This document shows positions 33,913-42,073 of a stretch of DNA of 64,000 nt, piece by piece (the stretch's first letter is position 1; each line of letters opens with the position of its first letter). The stretch is from Micrococcus sp. GTDB lineage: Bacteria; Actinomycetota; Actinomycetes; Actinomycetales; Micrococcaceae. The translations under genes and the position numbers were made by a program. Below the pieces are notes generated by a model. It made no database searches and had not been told where the DNA came from. It saw only the letters and a program-made list of their open reading frames with translations. The DNA lies in NCBI GenBank assembly GCA_029961105.1, contig JASBVO010000004.1, positions 186,001 to 250,000 of the forward strand. The letters are read 5' to 3'.

Positions 33913-34566
33913 GTGGCCAAACTCTACTTCCGCTACGGGGCGATGAACTCCGGCAAGTCCACCGGACTGCTCCAGGCCGCCTTCAACTACGAGGAACGCG
34001 GCCAGCGCGTCCTACTGGCCAAGCCGCAGGTGGACTCCAAGGGGGACGACCAGATCGTCTCCCGGCTCGGCGTCACCCGCACGGTCGACTTCCTCATCCC
34101 GCACGGGGCCGACCTGCTGGAGCTCTTCCGCCGTCACGCCACCGGGGACGACCCATCCGCGCTGATCGAGCACGTGGAGGCCGCGGTCAAGCCGGTGGCC
34201 TGCCTGCTGGTGGACGAGGCCCAGTTCCTGGAGCCGGCGCAGGTGGACGACCTGCTGCGCATCGCGGTGCTGCAGGGTGTCCCGGTGATGGCCTACGGCA
34301 TCCGGACCGACTTCCGCACCGACTCGTTCCCCGGCTCGGCCCGGCTGATGGAGCTCGCGCACTCCCTCGAGGAGCTCAAGACCATCTGCCGGTGCGGGCG
34401 CAAGGCCATCTTCAACACCCGCAAGGTCGTCGAGGTGCAGGGGGATGCAGCCGTGGAGCGCTTCATCTTCGAGGGGGACCAAGTGGCGATCGACGGCGTC
34501 GAGGTCACCTACGAGTCCCTGTGCGGCGTTTGCTACCTGCAGGAGTCCGGCGGACGGCTGGGCTGA
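33913..34566 (+). CDS. tdk: Thymidine kinase, type II
   Basis: Phosphorylates thymidine with ATP (salvage). A 217-residue cytosolic enzyme with the P-loop GAMNSGKST (residues 9-17), LLVDEAQFLEP carrying the Walker B/catalytic Glu region, YGIRTDFRTDSFPGS (the lasso/substrate loop) and the zinc-ribbon cysteines CRCGRKA and CGVCY. The length and zinc site are those of the TK1-like type. It starts with GTG directly after a -10 box. Confidence 0.96.
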   Translation: MAKLYFRYGAMNSGKSTGLLQAAFNYEERGQRVLLAKPQVDSKGDDQIVSRLGVTRTVDFLIPHGADLLELFRRHATGDDPSALIEHVEAAVKPVACLLVDEAQFLEPAQVDDLLRIAVLQGVPVMAYGIRTDFRTDSFPGSARLMELAHSLEELKTICRCGRKAIFNTRKVVEVQGDAAVERFIFEGDQVAIDGVEVTYESLCGVCYLQESGGRLG

Positions 34567-34697
34567 CTGCTGCTCGTGTGCGACGGATTGTAGGGTTGCT
34601 GGCTCCGCAGGCATTCCCGATGGGGCGGAGGTCTAGGCCGTGGTCTCCCTGACCCGGGGTCCAGGCTCATCCGGGGCGTGGCCCGTTCGCTTACCGG

Positions 34698-34703
34698 TAG
34701 CGT
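34698..34703 (+). promoter_or_regulatory. Leaderless promoter -10 (membrane protein 34710)
   Basis: TAGCGT, 6 nt before ATG 34710. Confidence 0.55.
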
Positions 34704-34709
34704 GGCCCC

Positions 34710-35312
34710 ATGACTGACCAGCATGCGCCGACAGGCCCCTCTACTCACGCGACGCGCGAAGTCATCACCGCCCGCGTGAACGTCGGCCGCTGGTGGTTCG
34801 CCGCCGTTCTCAGTGTTCTCCTGTCAGTAGGACTGGCCTGCGCCCTGATCGGTGTACCGCCTTCGTTCTTCGAGGACCCGTCACCCATGATGGTGTGGTT
34901 GCGCATACTGACGATCGTGGGACTGCCGTTGGCAGGGTTCAGCGCCTGGTTCTATCTCCAGGGCGCGCGCCGCCCGCAGCACGTCAGGATCGATGAGGGC
35001 GGCATCTCCACCCCCGATTGGACCTTGGGCTGGATGGAGATCCGCGAGGCCAGCGTGCTTCCCGACCCCTCCGCGCGTCCGCACAAGCAGCAGCTGGCTC
35101 TCCTGGTGACGGACGAGGCCTTCGTCCGCGTGCGAGAGGCCAATCGCTGGCAGTCCGGCCGGCCGTTCCAGATGGGCGGACTGCCCGCAACGGTGCCGAT
35201 CGTCCGGACGCAAGGCGACACGCGCCCCTCGCCCGTGGAACTCCTGCCGCAGGTCCAGGAACACCTGCAGGCCGCGCGAGAGGGCCGCAGGCCTCCGCGG
35301 CGGCCCTCCTGA
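34710..35312 (+). CDS. Two-helix membrane protein with a PH-like soluble domain
   Basis: A 200-residue protein: a cytoplasmic N terminus of about 27 residues, two membrane helices (about 27-48 and 62-84), then a soluble C-terminal part (VRIDEGGISTPDWTLGWMEIREASVL...) resembling bacterial PH-like domains in length and strand pattern. I cannot name the family with confidence. It is a single gene with its own leaderless promoter. Confidence 0.65.
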   Translation: MTDQHAPTGPSTHATREVITARVNVGRWWFAAVLSVLLSVGLACALIGVPPSFFEDPSPMMVWLRILTIVGLPLAGFSAWFYLQGARRPQHVRIDEGGISTPDWTLGWMEIREASVLPDPSARPHKQQLALLVTDEAFVRVREANRWQSGRPFQMGGLPATVPIVRTQGDTRPSPVELLPQVQEHLQAAREGRRPPRRPS

Positions 35313-35377
35313 CGGACACGCGCGAGGCCGTAGGCTGGCTGGCAATGCACATTCCCCGAAGAAGCAGGAGGCCAAGC

Positions 35378-35677
35378 ATGACCGTGGTGAAGATCAACGC
35401 CATCACCGTCCCCGAGGGACAGGGTGGCGAGCTCGAGGCGCGGTTCGCCGCCCGCAAGCACGCCGTGGACCAGGCTCCAGGGTTTGAGGGCTTCCAGCTC
35501 CTGCGCCCAGTCAAGGGGGAGTCACGGTACTTCGTGGTCACCCACTGGGCCACCGAGGAGGACTTCGAGACCTGGCGGAGCTCCCGCAACAACGGTCACG
35601 ATGACGGCGGGCGGGCCCGGCAACCGGTGGCCACCGGAGCGGAACTGCTGGAGTTCGAGGTCGTCGACCTGGACTGA
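35378..35677 (+). CDS. MhuD-like haem-degrading monooxygenase
   Basis: A 99-residue dimeric ferredoxin-fold (ABM family) protein very close in pattern to mycobacterial MhuD, which cleaves haem to release iron and makes mycobilin. VVKINAITVPEG with Asn7, AARKHAVDQAPGFEGFQLLR, FVVTHW and EDFETW with Trp66 are matched; a His at about 74 replaces the MhuD axial His75 position. AGGAGG precedes the ATG. A plausible role is iron release from haem, but no haem-uptake genes are nearby. Confidence 0.9.
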   Translation: MTVVKINAITVPEGQGGELEARFAARKHAVDQAPGFEGFQLLRPVKGESRYFVVTHWATEEDFETWRSSRNNGHDDGGRARQPVATGAELLEFEVVDLD

Positions 35678-35692
35678 CCCTCCAGCCCCGTC

Positions 35693-36322
35693 TCAGGGGC
35701 GCGGCTCCGGGACGGGCTGTCCGAACAGTCCGTCGAGGAGGATCTGCAGTCCCCACTCGAACGCGTCGTCACCGAGGGGGCTCGTGGCACCCGGGAGATC
35801 GACGGCGGCCAGCCGGGCCGCCTCCTGCGCCGCGGCGATGGAGCCGAGGACGTGGTTCATGACCAGGTGCTGAGCCCAGGCGGCGTTCTCGATTTCGGCC
35901 GCCTCCAGCAGGGTGCGGAGCCGGTTCAGGGGCGCGAGCGCCTCCGGCTGGAGGGACTGGGCGACCTGGACCACCTCCGCACTGTCCGGCACGTTGACCA
36001 GCGCCGCCCTGATGCCCTGCGCCAGTGCGGCGACGGCGGCGCGTCCGGAGACGTGATCCCGCGACGCCGGAGGGGCGGGGTCTACGCCTGACGATGCGTG
36101 GTCCTGTGCCGAGGATTCCGGCTCGTTTCCCGTGTCGAGGCCCTGGAGGAGGCGGGCGGCCACGCCCACGAGCAGCTCCTGCTTGTTCTTCACATGCCAG
36201 TAGAGCGCGCCGACCTGGACGTCGAGTTCCCGGGCGAGCCGGCGCATGGACAGGTCGGCGAGGCCGAAGCGGGTGAGGATGGCCAGGGCCGTGTCCTCCA
36301 CCCGCTCCCGGCTCAGCGTCAT
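35693..36322 (-). CDS. bioQ: TetR-family biotin regulator BioQ
   Basis: A 209-residue repressor with an N-terminal HTH (LSMRRLARELDVQVGALYWHV, about residues 24-44) and a helical ligand-binding domain. It is divergent from the biotin operon, and the intergenic region contains two perfect TGAAC-N3-GTTCA sites, the recognised BioQ motif of mycobacteria and relatives, so the assignment is strong. ATG 36322 is chosen from the -10 TACACT 7 nt upstream; a longer in-frame start at 36421 would overlap operator 1. It has a long Glu/Asp/Ser loop at about 68-90. Effector: BioQ-type repressors respond to the biotin supply, the mechanism varying by species. Confidence 0.9.
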   Translation of the reverse strand: MTLSRERVEDTALAILTRFGLADLSMRRLARELDVQVGALYWHVKNKQELLVGVAARLLQGLDTGNEPESSAQDHASSGVDPAPPASRDHVSGRAAVAALAQGIRAALVNVPDSAEVVQVAQSLQPEALAPLNRLRTLLEAAEIENAAWAQHLVMNHVLGSIAAAQEAARLAAVDLPGATSPLGDDAFEWGLQILLDGLFGQPVPEPRP

Positions 36323-36329
36323 GCGCTCC

Positions 36330-36335
36330 AGTGTA
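36330..36335 (-). promoter_or_regulatory. Leaderless promoter -10 (bioQ)
   Basis: TACACT on the minus strand, 7 nt before the ATG at 36322; it decides the start of the repressor. Confidence 0.55.
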
Positions 36336-36413
36336 GGGTCCGGGGCCCGGGCTGCGGTCCGGGCCCACCCAGCGCGCGGCCGTCCCTCGCCGCGTCCCAG
36401 CAACGTCACATTC

Positions 36414-36442
36414 TTGAACACCGTTCAGGGCTGTGCTGTACT
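36414..36442 (+). promoter_or_regulatory. bioB promoter with BioQ operator 1
   Basis: TTGAAC (36414-36419), 17 nt, TGTACT (36437-36442). The perfect palindrome TGAACACCGTTCA at 36415-36427 covers the -35 box, so bound repressor should block polymerase. Confidence 0.85.
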
Positions 36443-36458
36443 CACCAGCATCACCACT

Positions 36459-36471
36459 TGAACGCCGTTCA
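36459..36471 (+). promoter_or_regulatory. BioQ operator 2
   Basis: TGAACGCCGTTCA, flanked to a 15-bp palindrome by T and A. It lies about 10 nt after the expected bioB transcription start. Its centre is 44 bp from that of operator 1, about four helical turns, allowing cooperative or looping contact. Confidence 0.85.
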
Positions 36472-36509
36472 AGGCCGACTTGGCCGACGGCTGACCCGGA
36501 AGGCACCCC

Positions 36510-37952
36510 ATGGTCCAGACCGCTCCCGAGTCCGTCCAGGAGAACCTGCCCGTCGCCGCACAGGCTCCGTCCGCCGTCGAGCCGGCCCACCACCCCGCAC
36601 CGGCCGACCCCGCACCGGCCGACCCCTTCGCGATCGCCGCAGCCGTGGCCGCAGGCCACCGGCTCACCGCAGACGAGGGCCTGGCGGTCCTGTCTACCCC
36701 GGACGCCGACACCCTCCGGCTCGTCACCGAGGCCGGGCGCCTGCGCCGCCAGCACTTCGGCAACACCGTCAAGGTGAACTACCTCGTCAACCTGAAGTCC
36801 GGCCTGTGCCCGGAGGACTGCACCTACTGCTCCCAGCGCCTGGGGTCCACCGCGGAGATCCTCAAGTACTCCTGGCTCAAGCCGGAGGAGGCCGTCGAGC
36901 AGGCCAAGCTCGGCATCGGCGGCGGCGCATCGCGCGTGTGCCTCGTCGCCAGCGGCCGCGGCCCGTCCAACCGGGACGTCGAGCGCGTGGCCACCATGAC
37001 GGACCAGCTCAAGGCCGAGCACCCCGAGGTCGAGGTCTGCGCCTGCCTGGGCCTGCTCAAGGACGGCCAGGCCGACCGGCTGCGCGAGGCCGGGGTGGAC
37101 GCCTACAACCACAACCTCAACACGGCGGAGTCCAAGTACGCGGACATCACCACCACCCACACCTACGCCGACCGCGTGGAGACCGTCGAGCGGGCCAAGG
37201 GCGCCGGCCTGTCCCCGTGCTCCGGGCTGATCGTCGGGATGGGAGAGTCGGACGAGCAGGTCGTCGAGGCCGTGCTGGCCCTGCGGGAGATGGGCAGCGA
37301 CTCCATCCCGGTCAACTTCCTGATGCCCTTCGAGGGCACCCCGCTGGCCGGCACCTGGGAGCTCACCCCGCTGCGGTGCCTGCGGATCCTCGCCCTCGTG
37401 CGCCTGGCGGCACCGGACACCGAACTCCGCCTGGCCGGTGGCCGGGAGATGCACCTGCGCGGCCTTCAGGCCACGGCTCTGGAGGTCGCGAACTCCCTGT
37501 TCCTCGGCGACTACCTCACCAGCGAGGGCCAGACCGCCGAGCAGGACCTGGCCATGATCGCCGACGCCGGCTTCCGGGTGCTCGGTGCCGGGGAGAAGCC
37601 GGGCGCCGAGGCCGCTGCCGGGCAGGCGGCACCCTGGGCGGCGGTCCCCTCCGAAGCCGGCTCCGCGCAGTCCACGACGCCGGCCGGTGGGTCCTGCGGC
37701 GCGGCGGCGGTGCCCGGTGGACCGGCAGCGACGCCGTGTGGTTCCCACGCCGATGCGGGGGCGAGCTGCGGATGCTGCTCGGCCGGGAGTTCCGCCGACA
37801 CCCCCGCCGAGACCGGCGCCGGCACCCCCGCCGAGACCGGCGCCGGCGCCGTCGCCGATGCCGCCACCGGAGCCCCGGCAAGGATCCCCGCAGGCGTGGA
37901 GCCCCGGATCCGCCGCCGCGGGGCGGGCACCGCCGAGGCTCCGAACGCATGA
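36510..37952 (+). CDS. bioB: Biotin synthase with a Cys-rich C-terminal extension
   Basis: Radical-SAM enzyme inserting sulfur into dethiobiotin. Residues 1-363 are the canonical enzyme: [12 protein letters not shown] gives the [4Fe-4S] CxxxCxxC cysteines 100, 104 and 107, with [12 protein letters not shown] and PINFLMP-like [15 protein letters not shown]. Residues 364-480 are an extra low-complexity tail with five cysteines between 396 and 423 (CGCC at 420-423) and a repeated PAETGAG unit. The N-terminal 35 residues are also Ala/Pro-rich. The ATG has GGAAGG upstream. The stop overlaps bioA (ATGA). It is the first gene of bioB-A-F-D. Confidence 0.96.
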   Translation: MVQTAPESVQENLPVAAQAPSAVEPAHHPAPADPAPADPFAIAAAVAAGHRLTADEGLAVLSTPDADTLRLVTEAGRLRRQHFGNTVKVNYLVNLKSGLCPEDCTYCSQRLGSTAEILKYSWLKPEEAVEQAKLGIGGGASRVCLVASGRGPSNRDVERVATMTDQLKAEHPEVEVCACLGLLKDGQADRLREAGVDAYNHNLNTAESKYADITTTHTYADRVETVERAKGAGLSPCSGLIVGMGESDEQVVEAVLALREMGSDSIPVNFLMPFEGTPLAGTWELTPLRCLRILALVRLAAPDTELRLAGGREMHLRGLQATALEVANSLFLGDYLTSEGQTAEQDLAMIADAGFRVLGAGEKPGAEAAAGQAAPWAAVPSEAGSAQSTTPAGGSCGAAAVPGGPAATPCGSHADAGASCGCCSAGSSADTPAETGAGTPAETGAGAVADAATGAPARIPAGVEPRIRRRGAGTAEAPNA

Positions 37953-39361
37953 GCAGTCCCACGCTCGACCGGCCCCGGAGCGACCCCGCTCCACCGGCCC
38001 GGCGCTCGCTGCTGCAGCGCGACGCCGGCCTGGTCTGGCACCCCTACGCCCCCGTCGACGCCGGCGCGCTGTACGCCGTCCGCGCCGCCGAGGGGGTCCG
38101 CCTGACCCTCGAGGGTCCCGACGGCGGCACCCGTGAGGTCATCGACGGCATGTCCTCCTGGTGGTCGGCCATCCACGGGTACCGGAACCCGGTCCTGGAC
38201 GCCGCGGCGCGCGCACAGCTCGACGTCTTCAGCCATGTCATGTTCGGCGGGCTCACCCACGAGCCCGCCGTAACCCTGGCCGAGCGGCTCGTGGAGCTGG
38301 CCCCGGAGGGACTGCGGCACGTCTTCCTGGCCGACTCCGGCTCGATCAGCGTGGAGGTCGCCCTCAAGCTCGCCCTGCAGGTCCAGGCCTCCCGCGGCGA
38401 GCACCGGCGCCGGCGCTTCCTGGCCCTGCGCGGCGGCTACCACGGGGACACCTTCGCCACCATGGGCGTCTGCGATCCAGAGGACGGGATGCACGCCGAG
38501 TTCTCCGGGCTGGTCCCGCAGCAGGCGTTCCTGCCCCGCCCCCCGGCGGGCCAACTGGGCGCGGACGGCACCTGGGAGTACGACGACGGCGCCCTCGCCG
38601 CCTGGGAGGCGCAGGCCCGCGAGATCACAGTGGGACTCGCCCCCGAACTGGCGGGTATCGTCTGCGAGCCGGTGCTGCAGGGCGCCGGTGGGATGCACGC
38701 CTACCCGCCGGCCGTCGTCGGGATCCTCCGGGAGCTCGCGGACGAGCACGGGCTGCTGCTGATCCTCGACGAGATCGCCACCGGCTTCGGTCGGACCGGG
38801 CGGCTGTTCGCCTCCGAGTGGGCGAGCGAGGGGTCCTCGGCCCGCGGCGGCGGGGAGGTGACCCCGGACATCCTGTGCGTGGGCAAGGCCCTGACCGGGG
38901 GCTACCTGACGCTGGCCGCGATGCTCTGCACCGCCGAGGTGGCCGCGGAACTGACCGCCGGGCCCAACGGCGGGGCCCTGCTGCACGGACCCACCTTCAT
39001 GGGGAACCCGCTGGCCTGCGCCATCGCCAACGCGTCCCTGGACCTGCTGGCCGGTGCCGACGGCTCGCCGCCCTGGCGGGACCAGGTGCACGCCCTGGAC
39101 GCCGGACTGCGCCGGGCGCTCGCTCCGGCCGGGGGCCTGGACTGTGTCCGGGACGTCCGGGTCCTCGGCGGGGTCGGTGTCGTCCAGCTGCACGGGCCCG
39201 TGGACGTGGCCGCCGTGACCCGGGAGGTCGTCGCCCGGGGTGCCTGGGTGCGGCCCTTCCGGGACCTCGTCTACGTCATGCCGCCCTACGTCTGCACGGC
39301 CGATGACATCCGGGCGCTGGGTGCCGCGATCATCGAGGGGGTGGCCCGTGTCCACGGTTGA
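37949..39361 (+). CDS. bioA: Adenosylmethionine-8-amino-7-oxononanoate transaminase
   Basis: PLP enzyme converting 8-amino-7-oxononanoate to 7,8-diaminononanoate with S-adenosylmethionine as amino donor. The 470-residue protein has VWHPY near the N terminus, [30 protein letters not shown]-type substrate helix, [12 protein letters not shown] (PLP-ring Asp) and the Schiff-base Lys in [15 protein letters not shown]. These set it apart from ordinary aminotransferases. The ATG overlaps the bioB stop, and its own 3' end overlaps the start of bioF by 14 nt. Confidence 0.96.
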   Translation: MSSPTLDRPRSDPAPPARRSLLQRDAGLVWHPYAPVDAGALYAVRAAEGVRLTLEGPDGGTREVIDGMSSWWSAIHGYRNPVLDAAARAQLDVFSHVMFGGLTHEPAVTLAERLVELAPEGLRHVFLADSGSISVEVALKLALQVQASRGEHRRRRFLALRGGYHGDTFATMGVCDPEDGMHAEFSGLVPQQAFLPRPPAGQLGADGTWEYDDGALAAWEAQAREITVGLAPELAGIVCEPVLQGAGGMHAYPPAVVGILRELADEHGLLLILDEIATGFGRTGRLFASEWASEGSSARGGGEVTPDILCVGKALTGGYLTLAAMLCTAEVAAELTAGPNGGALLHGPTFMGNPLACAIANASLDLLAGADGSPPWRDQVHALDAGLRRALAPAGGLDCVRDVRVLGGVGVVQLHGPVDVAAVTREVVARGAWVRPFRDLVYVMPPYVCTADDIRALGAAIIEGVARVHG

Positions 39362-40601
39362 GACAGGACGGGTCCGGCCGTCGGTCCCGTTTGAGGGGGC
39401 GGTGGCCGGGATGGCCACGCCAGGCGTGGGATCGGCGGGGCCCTGGAGTGACTGGGTCCAGAGCAGGGCCCGGGAGCGAGAGGACCGCGCCGGCGAACGA
39501 TTCGACCGTACGTGGTCGACGGGCGGCGTGGACCTGGCCTCCAACGACTACCTCGGCCTGTCCCGGGAGCCGTCGGTGGCCCGGGCCGCGGCCCGGGCCG
39601 CGCGTCGGTACGGGACCGGTGCGGGCGCCAGCCGCGTGGTGACCGGGACCCACGCGCTGTTACCCGACCTGGAGCGGGACCTCGCCCGCTACGCCGGCCG
39701 CCGTGAGGCGCTCGTCTTCTCCAGCGGCTATGCCGCGAACCAGGGCCTGCTCGGTGCCCTCGGAGGCCCGGGGACGCTGCTGGTCTCGGACGCCCACGCC
39801 CACGCCAGCTTGATCGACGGCGCCCGGCTCGCCAAGGCAGAGGTGCGCGTCGTCGGCCACGGGGACCTGGGAGAGGTCGAGGACGCGCTGCGCGCCCACC
39901 GTGCCGCGGCCGGACCCGGTGCCCGCGCCGCCGTCGTGATGGAGTCCCTGTACTCGGTGCTGGGCGACACGGCCCCGCTGGCCGGGGCCGCCGAGTTGTG
40001 CGCGAGGTACGGCGCGCTGCTGGTGGTGGACGAGGCCCACACGCTGGCCGCCGTCCCGGGTGGCTCGGTGGTGCGCGCGGCGGGACTGGGGGACGCGGGC
40101 CACGTGATCGTGACGGCCACCCTGTCCAAGGCCCTCGGCGCGCAGGGCGGGGTGATCCTGCTCGGCGGGGACGGGGCCGTGCAGTGGCGCTCGCACCTGC
40201 TCAACACGGCGCGCACCTTCATCTTCGACACGGCGCTGGCCCCGCCGACCGCCGGCGCCGCCCGGCGTGCCCTGGGCCTGGCCGATGAGCGCCGCATCGA
40301 CCGGCTGGTAGCCAATGCCGCCCTCGCGCACCGGGTGCTGGCCGAGCACCCGGTCACCGCGGGCCGGGTCGAGCGCGGTGAGGGTGCCGTCCACTCGGTG
40401 CGGATGGGCAGCCCCGCCGCGGCGGTCCGCACGGCCGAGGCGCTGCGCCGGGAGGGGATCGCGGTGGGCTGCTTCCGCCCGCCCAGCGTCCCGGACGGGA
40501 TCGCCCGGCTGCGCATCACCGTGCACGCCGACCTGGCACCGCGCAGCCTGGTGCGAGCGCTGGAGGCGGTCGCCGCAGCCATTGAGCGGGAGGACCCGTG
40601 A
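39348..40601 (+). CDS. bioF: 8-amino-7-oxononanoate synthase
   Basis: PLP-dependent condensation of pimeloyl-thioester with alanine. The 417-residue protein from GTG 39348 contains LASNDYLGLSREP, GTGAGASRVVTGTHALLPDLE, VVDEAHTL (PLP Asp) and the Schiff-base Lys in ATLSKALGAQGG. The first 40 residues are poorly conserved; the start overlaps the bioA end by 14 nt. No bioC, bioH or bioW is present here, so the pimeloyl precursor comes from elsewhere. Confidence 0.95.
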   Translation: MSTVETGRVRPSVPFEGAVAGMATPGVGSAGPWSDWVQSRAREREDRAGERFDRTWSTGGVDLASNDYLGLSREPSVARAAARAARRYGTGAGASRVVTGTHALLPDLERDLARYAGRREALVFSSGYAANQGLLGALGGPGTLLVSDAHAHASLIDGARLAKAEVRVVGHGDLGEVEDALRAHRAAAGPGARAAVVMESLYSVLGDTAPLAGAAELCARYGALLVVDEAHTLAAVPGGSVVRAAGLGDAGHVIVTATLSKALGAQGGVILLGGDGAVQWRSHLLNTARTFIFDTALAPPTAGAARRALGLADERRIDRLVANAALAHRVLAEHPVTAGRVERGEGAVHSVRMGSPAAAVRTAEALRREGIAVGCFRPPSVPDGIARLRITVHADLAPRSLVRALEAVAAAIEREDP

Positions 40602-41323
40602 GCGCCGCCGTCCTGTGCGTCACCGGCACGGACACGGACGTCGGCAAGACGATGGCGACGGCGTGCCTCGCGGCCGCGGCGCTGGCCCGGGGTGACCGGG
40701 TGGCCGTGTACAAGCCGGCTCAGACCGGTGTCGGACCGGGAGAGTCCGGTGACGTGGAGACCGTGGCGAGGCTGCTGGGTCGCCCGGACCGACTCACCGT
40801 GGCCGAGGGCGTGCGGCTCGGCCCGGCCATGGCCCCGGTGGACGCCGCGATCGAGGCCGGGGGAGCGGCGTCGGTTGCCGCGCTGCCCGGACTGGCGTGG
40901 CACCTGCAGCGGATCGCGACGCTGGGCGAGGACCATGACACGGTCCTGGTCGAGGGGGCCGGCGGGCTGCTCGTGCAGTTGACCCCGGACGGAGCGGCTA
41001 TTGCCGACCTCGCACTCGGCGCGGACGCACCCCTGGCCGTGGTGGCCCGTCCCGACCTGGGCACGCTGAACCACACCGGCCTGACGCTGGAGGCCGCCGG
41101 GCGGCGTGGAGTCCGCCCGGGACCACTGATCGTCGGCAGTTGGCCGGCGGAGCCCACGGCGGTGCACCGGGCGAACCTGGGTCGGTTGCGCGAGCTGGCT
41201 GACGACCACGGTTATGCGTGGGGTGGGGTGCTGCCGGGTGGGTTGGCGAGCGCCTCAGTGGACGATGTGTACCGGGCGGGCGCCGGGCTGAGCGGTGTGG
41301 CGTCCCGGATAGACCCTGTGTAA
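40598..41323 (+). CDS. bioD: Dethiobiotin synthetase
   Basis: ATP-dependent carboxylation that closes the ureido ring of biotin. A 241-residue enzyme with P-loop TGTDTDVGKTMATA (residues 9-22), VYKPAQTGVGPGESGDVETV with the substrate-binding Lys and Thr, and LVEGAGGLLVQL. GTG start overlapping the bioF stop (GTGA). Last gene of the operon. Confidence 0.95.
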   Translation: MSAAVLCVTGTDTDVGKTMATACLAAAALARGDRVAVYKPAQTGVGPGESGDVETVARLLGRPDRLTVAEGVRLGPAMAPVDAAIEAGGAASVAALPGLAWHLQRIATLGEDHDTVLVEGAGGLLVQLTPDGAAIADLALGADAPLAVVARPDLGTLNHTGLTLEAAGRRGVRPGPLIVGSWPAEPTAVHRANLGRLRELADDHGYAWGGVLPGGLASASVDDVYRAGAGLSGVASRIDPV

Positions 41324-41472
41324 CGAGGTATGGCCGCCGGACCGCTGCACCTTGTCAACAGAGCTGGGTCCGGGGTTTGCTTCGGAGCATGCCCGGGCCT
41401 CGACCATGGCATCACGCATCGGCCTGGACTGTCACATCCCTATCGGTACCCCCCCAACCCTTGGAGATAGCC

Positions 41473-42012
41473 ATGATCCGCGCCACCGTCCGCCGCTGCG
41501 CACCCGCTCTCCTGGCCGCTGCCATCATCGCCGCGGCATCGCCGGCCGCCGCAGCGCCTCCCCGTGATACACCGGCCCCACCGACCCGCCCAGACCTTCC
41601 CTTGACCTCCGTCGCCGCCGGGGAAGCCTGTGACTTCAAGCTGGAGGTCAGCGGAACCGGCGCCAAGGCACGCGTCAAGACCTTCAGGAACGGCAGCCAG
41701 ATCATCTCAGGCAAGGGCTTTCTGGCGACCTACACGAACGTGGACACGGGAGAATCGCTGACCTTCGAGACTAAGGGAGGGGCTGAGCGTACCTCGGCCC
41801 CCGATGCCGACAACGTCGTGACCGTCACGGCGACTGGAAGCAACGGCCTGATCCTGTTCTCCACCGATATGTCCGAGGTACCGGGCGTCGATGCGCCGTC
41901 GGCCATCCAGTACACGGGACGGATCGTCTACACCATTGACCTCGACACGGGCCTCTTCACCCTGGTCAGTGCCTCCGGCAGGCAGCGGGACCTCTGCGCC
42001 GAACTGTCCTGA
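41473..42012 (+). CDS. Secreted protein of unknown function
   Basis: A 179-residue protein with a cleavable signal peptide (RRCAPALLAAAIIAAASPAAAA, cut near residue 27), a Pro-rich spacer and a beta-rich mature part (CDFKLEVSGTGAKARVKTF, LATYTNVDTGESLTFETKG, GRIVYTIDLDTGLFTLVSASG) with one Cys near each end (ACDF and DLCAELS) that may form a disulfide. I do not recognise it beyond similarity to small extracellular actinobacterial proteins. TTGGAGATA lies before the ATG. A 14-bp hairpin follows at 42029-42066. Confidence 0.75.
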   Translation: MIRATVRRCAPALLAAAIIAAASPAAAAPPRDTPAPPTRPDLPLTSVAAGEACDFKLEVSGTGAKARVKTFRNGSQIISGKGFLATYTNVDTGESLTFETKGGAERTSAPDADNVVTVTATGSNGLILFSTDMSEVPGVDAPSAIQYTGRIVYTIDLDTGLFTLVSASGRQRDLCAELS

Positions 42013-42028
42013 CCACGACGACTGCCAC

Positions 42029-42066
42029 ACCGGCTCATGCCGGGCCAACGCACGGTATGAGCCGGT
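42029..42066. terminator. Terminator hairpin between convergent genes
   Basis: Arms 42029-42042 and 42053-42066 pair over 14 bases with one G-U; the loop is 10 nt. It sits between the secreted protein (+) and fatty acid transporter (-) stops. Confidence 0.7.
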
Positions 42067-42073
42067 CAGGCGG

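Noticed and set aside
36323-36421. Longer start for the BioQ gene at 36421
   Set aside because: It would place 33 extra residues before the HTH, overlap operator 1 and ignore the -10 box 7 nt before ATG 36322.
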